Assembly: GCA_039090855.1 (NCBI GenBank)
Contig: CM077012.1
Coordinates: 141,394,541-141,458,540, forward strand
DNA length: 64,000 nucleotides
Source: Macrothele yani
Taxonomy: Eukaryota > Arthropoda > Arachnida > Araneae > Macrothelidae
Reading direction: 5' to 3'
Made by a program: the position numbers and the translations under genes. The notes under the pieces are model-generated. The model was not told where the DNA came from. It saw only the letters and a program-made list of their open reading frames with translations, and ran no database searches. This document shows positions 34,431 to 45,527 of this stretch, one piece after another (positions within the stretch are counted from its first letter, which is position 1; each line of letters begins with the position of its first letter).

Positions 34431-34860
34431 TAAATTAAAACAGAAGCTCTTGCCAAATGTTTCCATGAAGAAGGTATAATAACTGGGGTTTCATTATTGC
34501 AACATTGCTTACCATTTGTGATAATAAACATACTTTCAGAAAATAAAGTAAGTCTTTTGGTATGAGTACGCAAGATAATAAATGCGTCGTTCCATAGTGG
34601 TATGAAAGAGTCTTCTTTCACTAGGCGAGCGAGGGGTGTAGCAGATGAACCAGTCTTACAGAATACTTGTGCTCCTGGATTCGAGTCGATAAGCTACGAA
34701 GGGTGGATCCGATGTAAGTTATAGTGTACGTGGGGAGTCGTTACTCACCAAGGGAATACCGTATACACCACATTGTCTCAGGTTGTCGGGTCTATCTTTA
34801 TCATTACGAAAGGCACCAAAAAGATAACAAGTAGAGTCTTCAAAATCAATTTTGTTTTTT
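34431..34860 (-). pseudogene. Penelope-like GIY-YIG endonuclease fragment
   Basis: The GIY-YIG domain cuts DNA for integration of these retroelements. One minus-strand frame reads CGVYGIPL. The next, after a shift, reads TYIGSTLRSLSTRIQEH, giving the GIY...YIG pair and the following catalytic Arg. Further on, SESMFIITNGKQCC ends at PSSWKHLARASVLI and a stop, matching the general form of the C-terminus at 19351-19608. At least two frame changes inactivate it. The reverse transcriptase that should precede it is not seen above 34900. Confidence 0.65.
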
Positions 34861-35026
34861 CGACATAAATTACTAAGTAGTGGAGTGATAAGTGGGTGAT
34901 AAGAGAGTGAACCGACGAATATTTTTGTTTTAAAAAAAAACCGGGCTATTTTGACTAAGTGATTTCTCTCTCCATTCCGTCAGACCATGCTCTTCTGGGT
35001 TGGCCCTATTTTTTCGTTTGTTTGAT

Positions 35027-35440
35027 TTAAATTCCATGTAAATAAATGTTGGGCAGTCTTTCATTAGTCATTTTTTTTACATGACCAAACCAACGCAATT
35101 GTCTCTTCTGTATGTCTTCTAAAAATGTTTCTTTCACTTCCATCCACTCTTTAATCCTTTCATTCGCTATTTTCTGTCTTCTTGACACTCTACGTGATCT
35201 TCTTAAAGCATCCATCTCTACGGCTGTTATTTTCTTTCTATCCACTACTGTTAATCGCCAGGCCTCGGCCTCATATAGTAAGATGCTCTTAACAATACTA
35301 TTATAAATATCCCGTTTCCTTTTTGTGATTATTTCTTCACTCCACCGGATCCCATTCAGGCGTTTAACAGCTTTTATTTCCTGTGCATTCTATTTCTTAA
35401 TTCCATTGAATCTCTACCTTCTTGTTTAATTTTAACACCT
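35027..35440 (-). pseudogene. LINE reverse transcriptase, C-terminal fragment
   Basis: Minus-strand translation gives YLGVKIKQEGRDSMELRNRM, then KRLNGIRWSEEIITKRKRDI, LLYEAEAWRLTV and MDALRRSRRVSRRQKI, ending QLRWFGHVKKMTNERLP. This is the thumb and C-terminal part common to non-LTR endonuclease-reverse transcriptases. One internal stop occurs near 35395. It is a different family from the RTE copies (different sequence around the Y-x-AE-W motif). Confidence 0.7.
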
Positions 35441-35599
35441 AGGTACAGAACAATAAAAGGTGTAAATGGCCGATAAAACAATAACAAACTACACAGAACG
35501 AAAGACACCAGTGCAACGAAGAAAAGAGAACACAGAAGGCACGTCACAATGATGGTTTAAAAAGCGACTCAGGGTCACTGAGTCATCTGGTAGAGTGGG

Positions 35600-35835
35600 T
35601 AAAAGGAGAAAACGAACACGTTCACATACGAACATAAAGCACGAGCAACAGTCAGAGGTGCATTACAAGTCCCACACTTAGGGGCAGCGTCGCCACACAG
35701 CGAATAGCGGTGAGTGTAACTGCCATGTCCAATGCGGAAACGTGCCAGTACGACTTCCTCCCTAAGTCTTTAGCGACATGATGAAGTCCAGACTCCCAGA
35801 ACTGGCTTCATACGATACAGTTTGTTTTCCACCTT
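35600..35835 (-). pseudogene. Jockey/I-like LINE C-terminal fragment
   Basis: One minus-strand frame reads FWESGLHHVAKDLGRKS and, after a frame change, VVLARFRIGHGSYTHRYSLC, then CGTCNAPLTVAR. The LxRxRxGHxxxTHxYxL and CxxCxxPLTVxH form is the post-RNase H tail of jockey and I-type LINEs. Nothing of the polymerase is preserved. Confidence 0.65.
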
Positions 35836-35861
35836 CTGGTCTCACAGGGCCTGCCAGCCCC

Positions 35862-35893
35862 ATTGTGTCCCAAATTAACCGGAATCTACGGTA
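35862..35893 (-). mobile_element. Pogo/Tigger-like right end
   Basis: On the minus strand CGTAGATTCCGGTTAATTTG leads into GGGACA, matching the left end at 28876 in inverted orientation, and a TA follows at 35894-35895. Either both belong to one element swollen to 7 kb by nested insertions, or they are two separate fragments. Confidence 0.5.
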
Positions 35894-36284
35894 TATGCAG
35901 TAATAGAACTTAATAGAAGCATCCGGCGGTGACCCTTCTTAGTTCTTTAGACTCACTACCCTCACAGATGTAATATAGCCCAAAAGTCAGGCGGGAATCA
36001 TAGAAAATTAAAAGCTAAAGAAAGCGATAAATTCTACTGAAAAGAAGACTAAATTATATACGCCTGTCACCAAAGCAACCAATCATATCTCTGGTCAAAC
36101 AAGTCTTGTGAAAAATTTAACATGTATATCGATATCAGGAAGATAATGCAGGATACCGAGCTAGAGACTTGTGAATAAAAAACTTAGGCGTGACGTAAAA
36201 ACTGCACAGAGATGATTAGCACGTCTTTGAAAAAAGAAGTACGTGATTATAGTATCACTAAGTCATTCCGTCCGACTGTAAACA

Positions 36285-37400
36285 CCATATCGCTGTAACT
36301 ATTGGCCCAATTTGAAAAGTTATTTTGCAGTCGAAAACCCGGACTGAGAATGAGGATCCATACACTTTGGTCTTTTTCCCTATGCATAACCTCGCCAATA
36401 GGGAGTGTAAATGCACATGTGCTATGAAATTAGAAATATATTTCACGCTATATAATTGCTTCAAAAAAAATACCAATTCAAAAAATTATTTTCACCTCCC
36501 GATACATGTTTACCATGAAGGCCATTTTAGGTACATTTTCCACTTGAAATAATGCACGGTGTCGCCGCTATGCGCGTAAGTATTTATTGTATTTTTTTTC
36601 CAAAATTTCTCCTTCTAAAAATTCGAATTTAAAAATTATTTTTTGCGTTAGAGAGAGATCATTGCCATGAATATTTTCCATGAGTTTTGCGATATTCTGT
36701 CATAAAATCCTTTGCCACTGGGGGGCGTAAGTACATATTTCTGTCTTTAACATGTTTGCAATCGTATTTTCGCTTCTAAAAATATGTAACTGAAAAAACA
36801 TCTTCAGTTAGACGCTCACCGCAGAAATTATTTATGTGTACTTTTTCCTCAATCTTTAGTTTTCTCGCTAAAGGGCGTTAATACCAATACTTGTAATGAT
36901 GATATCTCAGCTTCTGAAAATCCGATTTAAAAAATTCTTTTTGCTGCAGATATCATTTGTGGGGAAAAATATTTCTCACACATTTTCCAATTTTTTACCA
37001 TACAGTTTTGCCACTGGGGACTGTAACTTCTCATTTTTATTTGTGCCATACTTAGAAAAATGTCTTTAAGAACCCGATTTGAAAAATCCCCTTTGTCTTG
37101 CATATCTTCCGTTATAGAAATTGCTTTGTGCACAACCTGTGTTTTTTTAGCACACATTCCTGCACCTAGTGGCCGAAAGTAGCTATTTCCAGTTGTGGAG
37201 AAATCCGATTGATTTGCTTCTGTAACCGGTTCAAGTGTTTCGTAACCGCTTTAAATTTCCTATAGAAGGTGTAAATGTATATGTTTTTCGCTAATTTTTC
37301 TCTTTTAAAAACTTGCTTTGAATTTTTTTTCTTGTCGAAAAGGATTCAAAAGATAGACTCATTACACTCGAGAAATCGGTGTCATCTTTCTCGTTTTAAA
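36285..37400. repeat. Decayed satellite block B
   Basis: About seven units of very roughly 150-160 bp. Each contains versions of CTTCTAAAAATCCGATTT, AAAAATTATTTTT, TTTTGCCACTGGGG and CGTAAATACATATTT. The phrases recur at 6465-7065. High divergence suggests an old, inactive satellite. Confidence 0.6.
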
Positions 37401-38525
37401 TACGAAGTAGAATTTAGTTGATCGTGTATATTCGATATTTCATATATCCGCACATGAAAAACAGGAAAATATCGAACCTGATAAGACAGTAATCACTCTT
37501 AACATCAGCGCGAAGAGACGTATATAAGAGTTATTGATTACATTACACTGAAACATATACAGGAAACAGAATTCCAGAATCGCGAACTGAAATTTTCGGT
37601 CAACTTGGGAAGTTGTCTGCATAGCAGAGATGTAATCTCATTATACTAGCAATACTTCATTTAGAATTTTTCATGTCCTCGTTATGCGTCCAGTCTCCCT
37701 TCCTTCCTTTTCTGAATTCTAGTACTTTCGTTTCATTTAACTAGAAACGTGAAAAGCTGATTTATTATCCATCATCACACCAAGAGTACAACATGCGAAA
37801 TCTGTGGTTATAATCAGCTACACTTCGTAAATTTTGCTTTTAATCGTGATATGACTGAAAATTAAGCGGTTTCCCCGTACAGTGAAAAGATTTTTTTGCT
37901 GATATGGAGTTACAATGAGCGTCATTTATAGCTCTGAATTATTCACGTAAGCTTCCTGAACACGAACATTTTCCTTAGCAGCGACACAAGTTTTATTCAA
38001 GCATCATAATTTTTAAAACATTACTCCCTTTGTTATTTTTTAATGAGGCGAATATCTTTTTCTATGGGCTTTTTGCCATTTCGAAATGTCAGCTGGAATG
38101 GATGTACCGTCTGAGCGATAATGTACTATATTTCCTGCCATTTCTCTTTTCGGCTTCATTAGAAGTTTTGTTCTCACAGTGACTTTCAGGAAGGATAAAG
38201 AAACCAGAAGCAAATAAAAAAAAATTAAGAAAATTTTTCTCCGAAATTCCACACCGAAGGCATGCAATGTTTCATAAAGTCTGTAAATGCAGCAGAAATA
38301 AACTATATTTCTTAAAAAAAAAACACCTTCTAATATCACAGGATAGAAGGTGCCCCAAAATATTTTATACACAGGCATTTTTCTTTTTTTATTTCACTGC
38401 TAATTTCTTAACTTAATTGTCAAACCTAATTCTCGTAGGATATCTACGAAATGTAACAAATTAAAGGTTCCCACCAAAAAACATTTCATGAGCTTGAATT
38501 AATTATCAAATATGTGAAAAATCAT
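37401..38525. other. Unassigned DNA
   Basis: No gene or repeat supported. A 112-codon minus-strand frame (38040-38378) has no family features. Confidence 0.4.
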
Positions 38526-38529
38526 CACT

Positions 38530-38948
38530 GGACCATTTAGGCACAGCGCTGCCATCACCAAGCCTTTCCATCGCTTTCAATCATATATCTCTTTAGATCT
38601 TGGATTCATTTTCAGATACCCAAGCATCACGACCAACCACCTACTCCTAGGTCTTGTTTTATTTATTTTATTTAGCAGTACCTCCTTCATAACATTTGTC
38701 GACCCACTCTCTACACATGATCAAATCATTCCAGTCTCTTACTTCAGACAAAGGAGAGGATGTATGCCATTTTATACAGCTGTTTAAGAACCTCACTGTC
38801 TTGTCTCATATCATCCCGTCTGTACATTGTTTAGAGTGCCACATATCTTTCTCAGTGTTCTTTAAAACCTCATAAGACGTGTGCCAGCAGCTTTTGTAGC
38901 TGACTAGGTTTCACAGCCATATGTTAGCACATGCCCTAATCGCCTATA
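38530..38948 (-). pseudogene. LINE reverse transcriptase, C-terminal fragment
   Basis: Minus-strand translation reads RRLGHVLTYGCET, stop, SATKAAGTRLMRF, stop, RTLRKICGTLNNVQTG and, after further damage, SEVLKQLYKM. The TYGxETW and F-R-x-LRKI-x-G pattern belongs to the reverse transcriptase C-terminus of a non-LTR element. The Tc1-like element at 38951 has landed at its edge. Confidence 0.6.
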
Positions 38949-38950
38949 TA

Positions 38951-40019
38951 CACTACTAGCCACCCAAAATGCAACACCAAGAAGGACACGAGATAGCAAA
39001 ACCAGATTTACTGGACACATAACAACAGATACAAAGATGAAACGATTGAGCTTACAGGCCCATGCGACTTGCGAAACACGCAGACGTCAATAGTTCGTGT
39101 GGCCCCCATGGCTGGCAATAACGTCCGCTACACGCCGCGGCATCGAACGAAAGAGGCTTTGGATGTGGGTTTGGGGTATGTCGGTCCAGGCTGCTTCCAC
39201 ACGTTGCCACAGTTCATCAGGCGTAGCCGCGGGTAGTGCTTGCCGGGCCACTCGGTTGCCGATCAGCGACCAGACGTTTCGATGGGCGACATATCGGGAG
39301 AACAGGATAGCCACGGCAGCAGTGACACCCGGTGGGCCGTGAAGAATTGTTGCACGAAGCGTGCCACGTGCAGGAGCGCATTGTCCTGTTGAAACGTGGC
39401 CGCTGGCAGGTCCTGCATGTAAGGGAGGACTACAGGCTCCAAAACATCGGAGATGTAGCGGTGGCTGTTGAGTGTACCGGCGATGTGTACCAGAGGGGTG
39501 CGGGTGTCATATCCAATTGTGCCCCAAACCATAACGCCAGGCGACGGACCGGTATGGCGATGCATAATGCAGGCGTCATACAGTCTCTCGCCGCGGTGCC
39601 GCCACATGTGGATCCGACCATCGTGGTGTTGTAGGCAGAAGCGGTATTCGTCAGAGAAGACAATGTCGTGCCATTCCGTAGTCCAGGTGTGACGTTCAAC
39701 GGCCCACTGCCGCCGCACTCACCGGTGGTGTAACGTCAATGGTAATCGGAGCAATGAGCGCCGTGCGACAAGTCCCCGCTCTTGCAGACGAGGTCGAACG
39801 TTACGTGCTGCCACAGGTTGTTGCGCAACACACCCTAATTCTTGCGCTAACGTTCGTGATGTGGTGGTGCGAGCCGTCAATGCCCGCCGCACCGCATGCC
39901 GGTGCTCTCGTTCGGTGGTATGGCGCGGTTGCGGCAATCTCTCATGTCGGTCCGTCCGTCCCTCTTGGACCCACCGAATCCATACTCGCCTCACTGTGGC
40001 TGGATGTCGTCCCACACGG
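38951..40019 (-). mobile_element. Tc1-like transposon, 5' truncated
   Basis: Same family as 32719-34345, opposite strand. The 3' inverted end, CACTACTAGCCACCCAAAAT, sits at 38951 after a TA. The transposase end is cut off at about 40019, where Helitron sequence begins. It lacks the 233-bp duplication of its relative. Confidence 0.85.
39087..40019 (-). pseudogene. Tc1-like transposase, N-terminally truncated
   Basis: From the truncation, GRHPATVRRVWIRWVQEGRTD, SRTLAQELGCVAQQP and RPRLQERGLVARRS give the DNA-binding part. RRQWAVERHTWTTEWHDIVF, SDEYRF (first Asp), GVMVWGTIGYDTRTPLVHI, ATFQQDNALLHVA (second Asp) and SPDMSPIE (Glu, 34 residues between) give the catalytic part. A shift follows, then NVWSLIGNRVARQ and the end GGHTNY. 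The first catalytic region reads SDEYRF where the relative has SDESRF. The first helix is missing. Confidence 0.8.
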
Positions 40020-41270
40020 TAATATTCTGATCTTCAGGAAGGTGAACAGGTAATCTAACTATTGTGTAAGATTGCTGATGCATATCATAACCAAGCATTC
40101 GCCACATTGCCTCAGGTGCGCTAACGTATCGGGAATCAACATGACTTTTTACTTCGTCGTATTTGGTGTTGTGTTCTGTTATATGCACATTTTCACAGTC
40201 ATGACCTTTGTATACGTACTTGAAAAAGTATTTCACACTTTTAACAGTAGCGCACACCTCGACATTAATGTGGCAATTGTACTTCAACAAAAGATACGGA
40301 TTGTCAGGGACAATCCAGCTGTTATCAATAATTTTACCACGTACAGTTGTGGTTCCACCCTTCTTTCTACGGCGATATAAAGGATACCCGCCTTTGTTAG
40401 CTACTGTTTCATTTTGGAAAGACTTCGGAAATTGCTTGGCGCATTTGTCATCTTCCATACAGGGTGAACTGTGATTATTTCACCACACGGGCCATGAACC
40501 ATGTGTTTCGCAACAGTTGCATGTAAAACTGGTAAATACTCTTTATCTAGTAGTTCTGCCGAAACAATTTGGTCAGTTTTCTCAGGCAATGTTGGTTTGT
40601 CCTCTTCTTTCAAAATCGAGAGCATATAAGCATGGGGAAGCCCTCTTTTTTGGAATTCGATTACATGAACTTTGGCCACCGGAACTCCAAAAATAAGCCT
40701 TTTGGTTATATCATCCATTAATTCCTTCAACTTTAATTGGAAGACTCTTGTAACTAATTCTAGACGGTTTTCGACAAATTGACCGTTCAAGTTTTCAGTA
40801 ATTTCTACCCATTTCGGGTTACAAGTCATAGTAAGGAAAAGATCAAGCTTGACATACTTTCTGACTATCGCCATTGCATCCTGATAATTTTGCACCATAT
40901 TTCCTGGACTACCTTGAAATGAAGATGGCAAAATAATAAGAGCTTTTCCAGGAAGAAACTCATCATCTCCAGCATTCTGAATTTGGTACATTAGACCTTT
41001 ATACTTTTCGACACTTAACTGAGACTGATTTTGTCGTGTGTAATTCAGTGTATTAGCTTCCATTTTTACATACGCATCAATATTGTATTGCTGCGTAAAC
41101 TTTCCTTCGCTTAATAATGGATAAAATTCATCACGGATCGAAAGACGATGTTGATAGTATTGCATTTGTGTAACCCTTGATCGTGGCTTTGTACATTGGT
41201 TAACAACACTTAGTAAAGACGTTGGTCTATGTTGTAATGGAATGCCAGTTGACCCTGTGACGTAACGCAT
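40020..41270 (-). pseudogene. Helitron Rep (HUH-type) fragment
   Basis: Helitron Rep nicks and joins single DNA strands in rolling-circle transposition. The first frame (41270-40401) reads KMEANTLNYTRQNQSQLSVE, LFLTMTCNPKWVEI and HVIEFQKRGLPHAYML. The HUH motif, normally H-x-H here, reads HAY, so the second metal-binding His appears lost. After a one-base shift near 40450, the second frame reads MEDDKCAKQFPKSFQNET, VKYFFKYVYKGHD (two tyrosines four residues apart, the Y2 pair) and GYDMHQQSYTIVRLPVHLPE, ending at the Tc1 junction. The helicase is absent. Confidence 0.75.
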
Positions 41271-41515
41271 CTCTGACGTATTTGTGAGAATGATTTGGAT
41301 CAGATGACGTCACACCAAAAGATGTGTTCTTTGTCGCTATGACAACAAAAAAAAGTGATATACGCGTGAACTGTGCGCGTGTAGGTCTTGACGTCACCTG
41401 CACAAAAACACGAAAAGTTAATCGTGATGTCACAAACATTTGTTTCTGGGTTGTTGCTATGCCGACTTAAAAATTGATCCAGGTCGTCGGCAACTTAGCC
41501 TTTTATATATAAGGA
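40020..41515 (-). mobile_element. Helitron, 5' part only
   Basis: On the minus strand the element appears to begin TCCTTATATATAAAAGGC at 41515 after a TA, a typical Helitron 5' start, followed by an inverted GCCGAC...GTCGGC. The coding part of the Rep region follows, and the element stops at the junction with the Tc1-like copy at about 40019. The helicase half and the 3' hairpin are missing. Confidence 0.65.
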
Positions 41516-42335
41516 TAGCAAATACTTTGAGAAACCTGCTCTAGAGAATCCCTAGTATTAAAATATCTGCATATGCAAACATCAGGTAATTCTTATTTAT
41601 TTCCATGCTACCATATTTTCAACAATACCTTTTTTTTTTCCAGTGCGAAATTGAACAACACTGGGGATAAATGTTTTCCCTGTTGTAGACTAGATTTTGC
41701 TTCTCCGAGTTACGAGAATTCCTGCAGAACGCTAATCTTGAAATTTGAAATTTCTGGCAGTCTCATACTGAACTTTCAAAAGACATGAATTCAAATTATT
41801 TTCTCACTGAATGATTTCACTTGAATAAAGTAAGCTAAAACCTGAGCGAGACAGATCAGGCGAAGTTCGCATATATTTAATATTAAAGATGACTTTCTTC
41901 TCTACCATTTCAATTGGTTTATTCTGTCGGAAATTGGCAGGCTCTTTATTTATCTCGAAGTTCCAGATCATCAGTACTGAAGAAGCCCAAATAATTTCAA
42001 AAGTTAATCGGAGTTTAGGAAGACAGAAACCTCAGTCATTGCCAGATTAGTTTTTCACAAAGTTCAGTTTCCTTGAAAGTTAGTAGTACAATCCCCCTCG
42101 AATGACAGATGACTTTTATTGAGCATATAATGATTTGCAATAGACCAGACACTTTCATCTACAGTACAAATGGCGAAATCAAACGTGCATTTTTTTTGCT
42201 GCGAGAGCACACTCCTGGGGCTCATTTCCTTACTGCGAGCAACACTATGGTTATGTTCTGACCGCACCCAGTTTATATTATATACTTCCACTTGTAAACA
42301 GAAATCCAAAGCTCATGACTTCAGTATTAAACAGA
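41516..42335. other. Unassigned DNA
   Basis: No gene or repeat supported. Confidence 0.4.
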
Positions 42336-42339
42336 AATC

Positions 42340-42490
42340 ATTACGTCAGCTCTATAGACAGATCATGTTGGCTGTCCCTAATTTAGGGGCACGGTTTCCC
42401 GGAAAGAGGGAGACCCAAAGAAAGACAAGCATTCCGTCCATGCGGGGAATCAAACTGGAGCCAAACCGGAATGATTATCCAGAGTTACAC
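42340..42490. mobile_element. SINE fragment, copy 2
   Basis: CTGTCCCTAATTTAGGGGCA, GAGGGAGACC, AGACAAGCAT and GGGGAATCAAACTGGAGCC parallel the middle of the SINE at 3745 and 49500. The tRNA-like head is largely lost. Confidence 0.45.
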
Positions 42491-42624
42491 ATATATATGT
42501 TGTTTTTTTAACGCATATGTTACTTTTCAAGTGCGTAGTAAAATAGTCTGTGAAAGTCTGGGTATATCAGCATTACTGGTAGTTCAGCATTATCTACTGA
42601 CTGATATTTCCTTTTTCCTATAAT

Positions 42625-42845
42625 GTTTTGGGGTTTAACGACCTGCATAAGCAACACTGAGATCTATAAACAGTCGTCAGGGTCTGATTTGGGGCTACTG
42701 GTTCCAGGAAAAGAACGGATCCAGGCCAGTATAATAGATGCATCATCCGTCCCAAATCCGAGGCTTGATTGAACCCAGTTCCAGTTCTGATGACTGGCGA
42801 GAAACCAGGGCTTTGGCCACTTAGCCATCAGAGCAGCAACTAGGT
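42625..42845. mobile_element. SINE fragment, copy 3
   Basis: GGTTTAACGACCTGCATAAG, CAACACTGAG, AACAGTCGTC, then GGGCTACTGGTTCCAGG correspond to the SINE tail at 49500-49560. The rest is diverged. Confidence 0.4.
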
Positions 42846-42931
42846 ATTTTAGTGAGAGTGGTAAATACACTGTCTGATCAAAAGTATCCGGACACTTGCC
42901 TATCCACAAACTCCTTGTAATAGGAAAAGAC

Positions 42932-43720
42932 TTAATATCGAGTTGGTCCACCCTTTACTGTTATCACAGCCTCCACTCTTCTGGGAAATCTTTCCACTAG
43001 ATTTTGGTGCATTACTGCGAGAATTGGTTTTCCTTCTGCTCTAAGAACATTAGTCAGCTCCGTCACCGATGTTGGATGGTTCGGCTTGCCGCGCAGTCAG
43101 CGTTCTATTTCATCCCAAAAGTATTTTGTGGGCTTGATATCGGGACTCTGTGTATATCAGTCAAGTTTTTCTACACCAATATCAACATACTGTTCCTGAA
43201 CGGACCTCGCTTGATGGACGAGGGGAATATATTGTTGATAAAGGAAAAGGCGTTCACTGAACTGTTGCCATAATGTTGGGAGCACAGAATTGCCGAGAAT
43301 GTCATTATAGGCCCGGGTTTAAGATTATCTTGGGCACTAGAACTAGCAGACCAACCCAAATCATGAAAAAACCTGGCATCCTCCACAACCAGATTGATTC
43401 GTGAGGCTGTAAAATGGTGAAGAGTAATTCCTCCGCTGCTTTAGAGTCCACTGATACCGAGGTTTATACCACTCCAACCGACGCTTGGTGCTGATTTTGC
43501 TGATGCTAGTCTTTTGTGCGGCTGCTCGGCCGTGAAAAAATCCTTTTCGTTCAGCCCTTGACGAACAGTTATGGTACTTATAGAGGCATTTTGGAACTCG
43601 GTGGTACAGACAATTTTCTCGCACCAGCCGCTTCAGAACTCGGCTGTCCCGCTCTATCATTTTACAAGGCCTACCAGGTCACCAAGTCACGATTGCATTG
43701 TTGCTGCTTCTTGATGTCTC
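42932..43720 (-). pseudogene. Tc1 transposase pseudogene
   Basis: Minus-strand pieces in order are RVLKRLVRENCLYHR, FISKISTKRRLEWYKPRYQW and SLTNQSGCGGCQVF (the first Asp region, decayed). After shifts, SPDIKPTKYFWDEIER carries the final Glu. In the same frame one stop is followed by LRGKPNHPTSVTELTNVLRA and VERFPRRVEAVITVKGGPTR, the true C-terminus. The second Asp region is not readable. Multiple shifts make it inactive. Confidence 0.75.
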
Positions 43721-43884
43721 CACATCACAATAACATCACTCACTGTTGATTGGGGCAGCTGCAGCAGGACAAAAATATACCAAACTGACTTTTTCTAAGA
43801 TGACATCCCATGACCGTGACATTTTGAAAGTCACTGAGCTCTGCCATACGGCCCATCCTGCAGTTCACGCTTGTCTATGATGTT

Positions 43885-44015
43885 CGATTGGTTGGATGAT
43901 TCGTGTTTATTAGCGCAAGGGCCTCAGTGAGTCGAAGAGCGCCAAGTCCAATGATTTAAAATAGTAACAAAAACAATATTTAAAGATAATAAACAGTGAT
44001 GTCATAAAAAATAAC
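43885..44015 (+). repeat. Dispersed repeat of unknown type, copy 2
   Basis: Shares about 125 bp with 29022-29150 in the same orientation. Here it is inside a Tc1 element, showing that it moved or was captured. Confidence 0.6.
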
Positions 44016-44135
44016 ACCATGATATTTGCCAGGTCACGTATGTCTTTTTGTATCTGTACGGGTCATGGCTACTATGTATATAGGCAAAGCCACTACTCGA
44101 AAGAGGTGTACGGATACATTTGTTCATACAGTGTA

Positions 44136-45525
44136 AATAAAATATTCAACACCTTTTAATTTATAGAAAAACTAATTACTCTATGAACTAGCTGCTCCAA
44201 AGCAAAATGCAAATTAGAAAGCCCACCCATCCCGTCCATTCTACATTTTAATCAATTAAAGTATGAAACAGCAATACATAAATAATGTGTAATGCTTACA
44301 TATTCTTAGAAATGACAAAATCAGGTAGGTTGAAAACTGTTGTTACATGAGCTTCAAAATGTACATCAAATGAAAAAATCAGTGGAATACGAAAAGTTTG
44401 CATTAGCATTTGAATTTTTTACTAACACAGCACGTACGTCACAGTGTTGGAAAGATCAGTAGTTTCATAGCACTTTTTCGTTAGCCGTCCTTGTCATTCT
44501 GACAGCCATTGTTAAACTTAATTAAGTACTTCTCATGCGAAGGTAGAAAGAGAACGGTTTCGCTTTATAACACTCTTGAATTTATTTCTCATTACGTCTT
44601 TTCACAGCCAGAACTTCTATCGTTAATAATATTTATGCTACTTCGCAGAGCACAAGAAACATACAAAAATAGAACGAAATTAAAATATTATGAATACTAG
44701 AAAAGTCACGATGGCACAGACAGCACATGATATCACGTGCTACTAGTCGTTAGACTGCAAAGTGAGTACCACTAAGATTGGGGGGTGCGAGCACAGTGGC
44801 GTGTCGGGGGTGTTACCCCCCCCCCTAAAAATTTGGAACCTTTCGATATTTCAGAAACGCGAGTTTAAAAGGCAAACTTTGGTTAGTATTTGAAATTGTT
44901 TTTATGTCTCATGGCAACAATTGAACGTGTTTTCTTCATGAAGACGAAGAAGCGACAAGGAGCCTAGGACCAGGATGCCCCATTGCAATAAAAAGCCAAT
45001 GCATGAGTATACTGAAAGTTTCTGTGACGACGAGGCAATGACAAATTCGAGTTCCATGACTTGTTTCAGATTACTCTAACGCACGCTGAAAAGCTAGGAG
45101 TTTTGATTAAAATACCAAGAACCATGAAAAAAAAAAAAAAAACCCCGCTGTAACATAAACACAGAAAACCCAGAAAACTATTGCAGGATTTCAATTTATG
45201 TACAATTTTTAAACATGTTTCATGAAAATATATTTCTCGCACACAAATCGGGCTTATCAGGATTACAGTCTCTTTTTTCAACAAATCTCAATGTGCCACC
45301 AACATAACACTGATGGTTTTAAAACATTAGCTGAATTACATACAGGTGGCTTGAATAGCTCGGTAAAAGAACTAATGGAAGAATTAAAACTGTGGTACCG
45401 TACGATCGCCTGCAAAGAAAAGTAGCACTGACCAGAAGATGCATTAAGTATAATACATTCAAACTGTACTAAAGTGAGATGTTGTCGTTATCCAATATAA
45501 AAACATTGTTTCATATACTAGGTAC
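44136..45525. other. Unassigned DNA
   Basis: A C-rich patch after AGTGGCGTGTCGGGGG (44796-44830) and a poly-A run at about 45126-45142. No gene seen. Confidence 0.45.
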
Positions 45526-45527
45526 TA

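Larger units (their letters stand above)
32548..34900 (-). mobile_element. Penelope-like element, minus strand, split by a Tc1-like element
   Basis: A GIY-YIG and C-terminal region lies at about 34431-34860. Its 3' tail resumes at 32717 and continues to about 32548. In between, the Tc1-like element at 32719-34345 has inserted at a TA. The tail contains CTGATGA and GAAA boxes around a 7-bp stem. The element abuts RTE copy 2 at 32547. The reverse transcriptase is missing. Confidence 0.6.
42868..44133 (-). mobile_element. Tc1-type transposon, complete ends
   Basis: Inverted ends CACTGTCTGATCAAAAGTAT and, on the other strand, CACTGTATGAACAAATGTAT, with TA at 42866-42867 and 44134-44135. The transposase is on the minus strand. 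The dispersed repeat at 43885-44015 lies inside near its 5' end. Confidence 0.82.

Noticed and set aside
42170..42511. 113-codon plus-strand frame
   Set aside because: Its second half is SINE-derived and the first half has no recognisable features.
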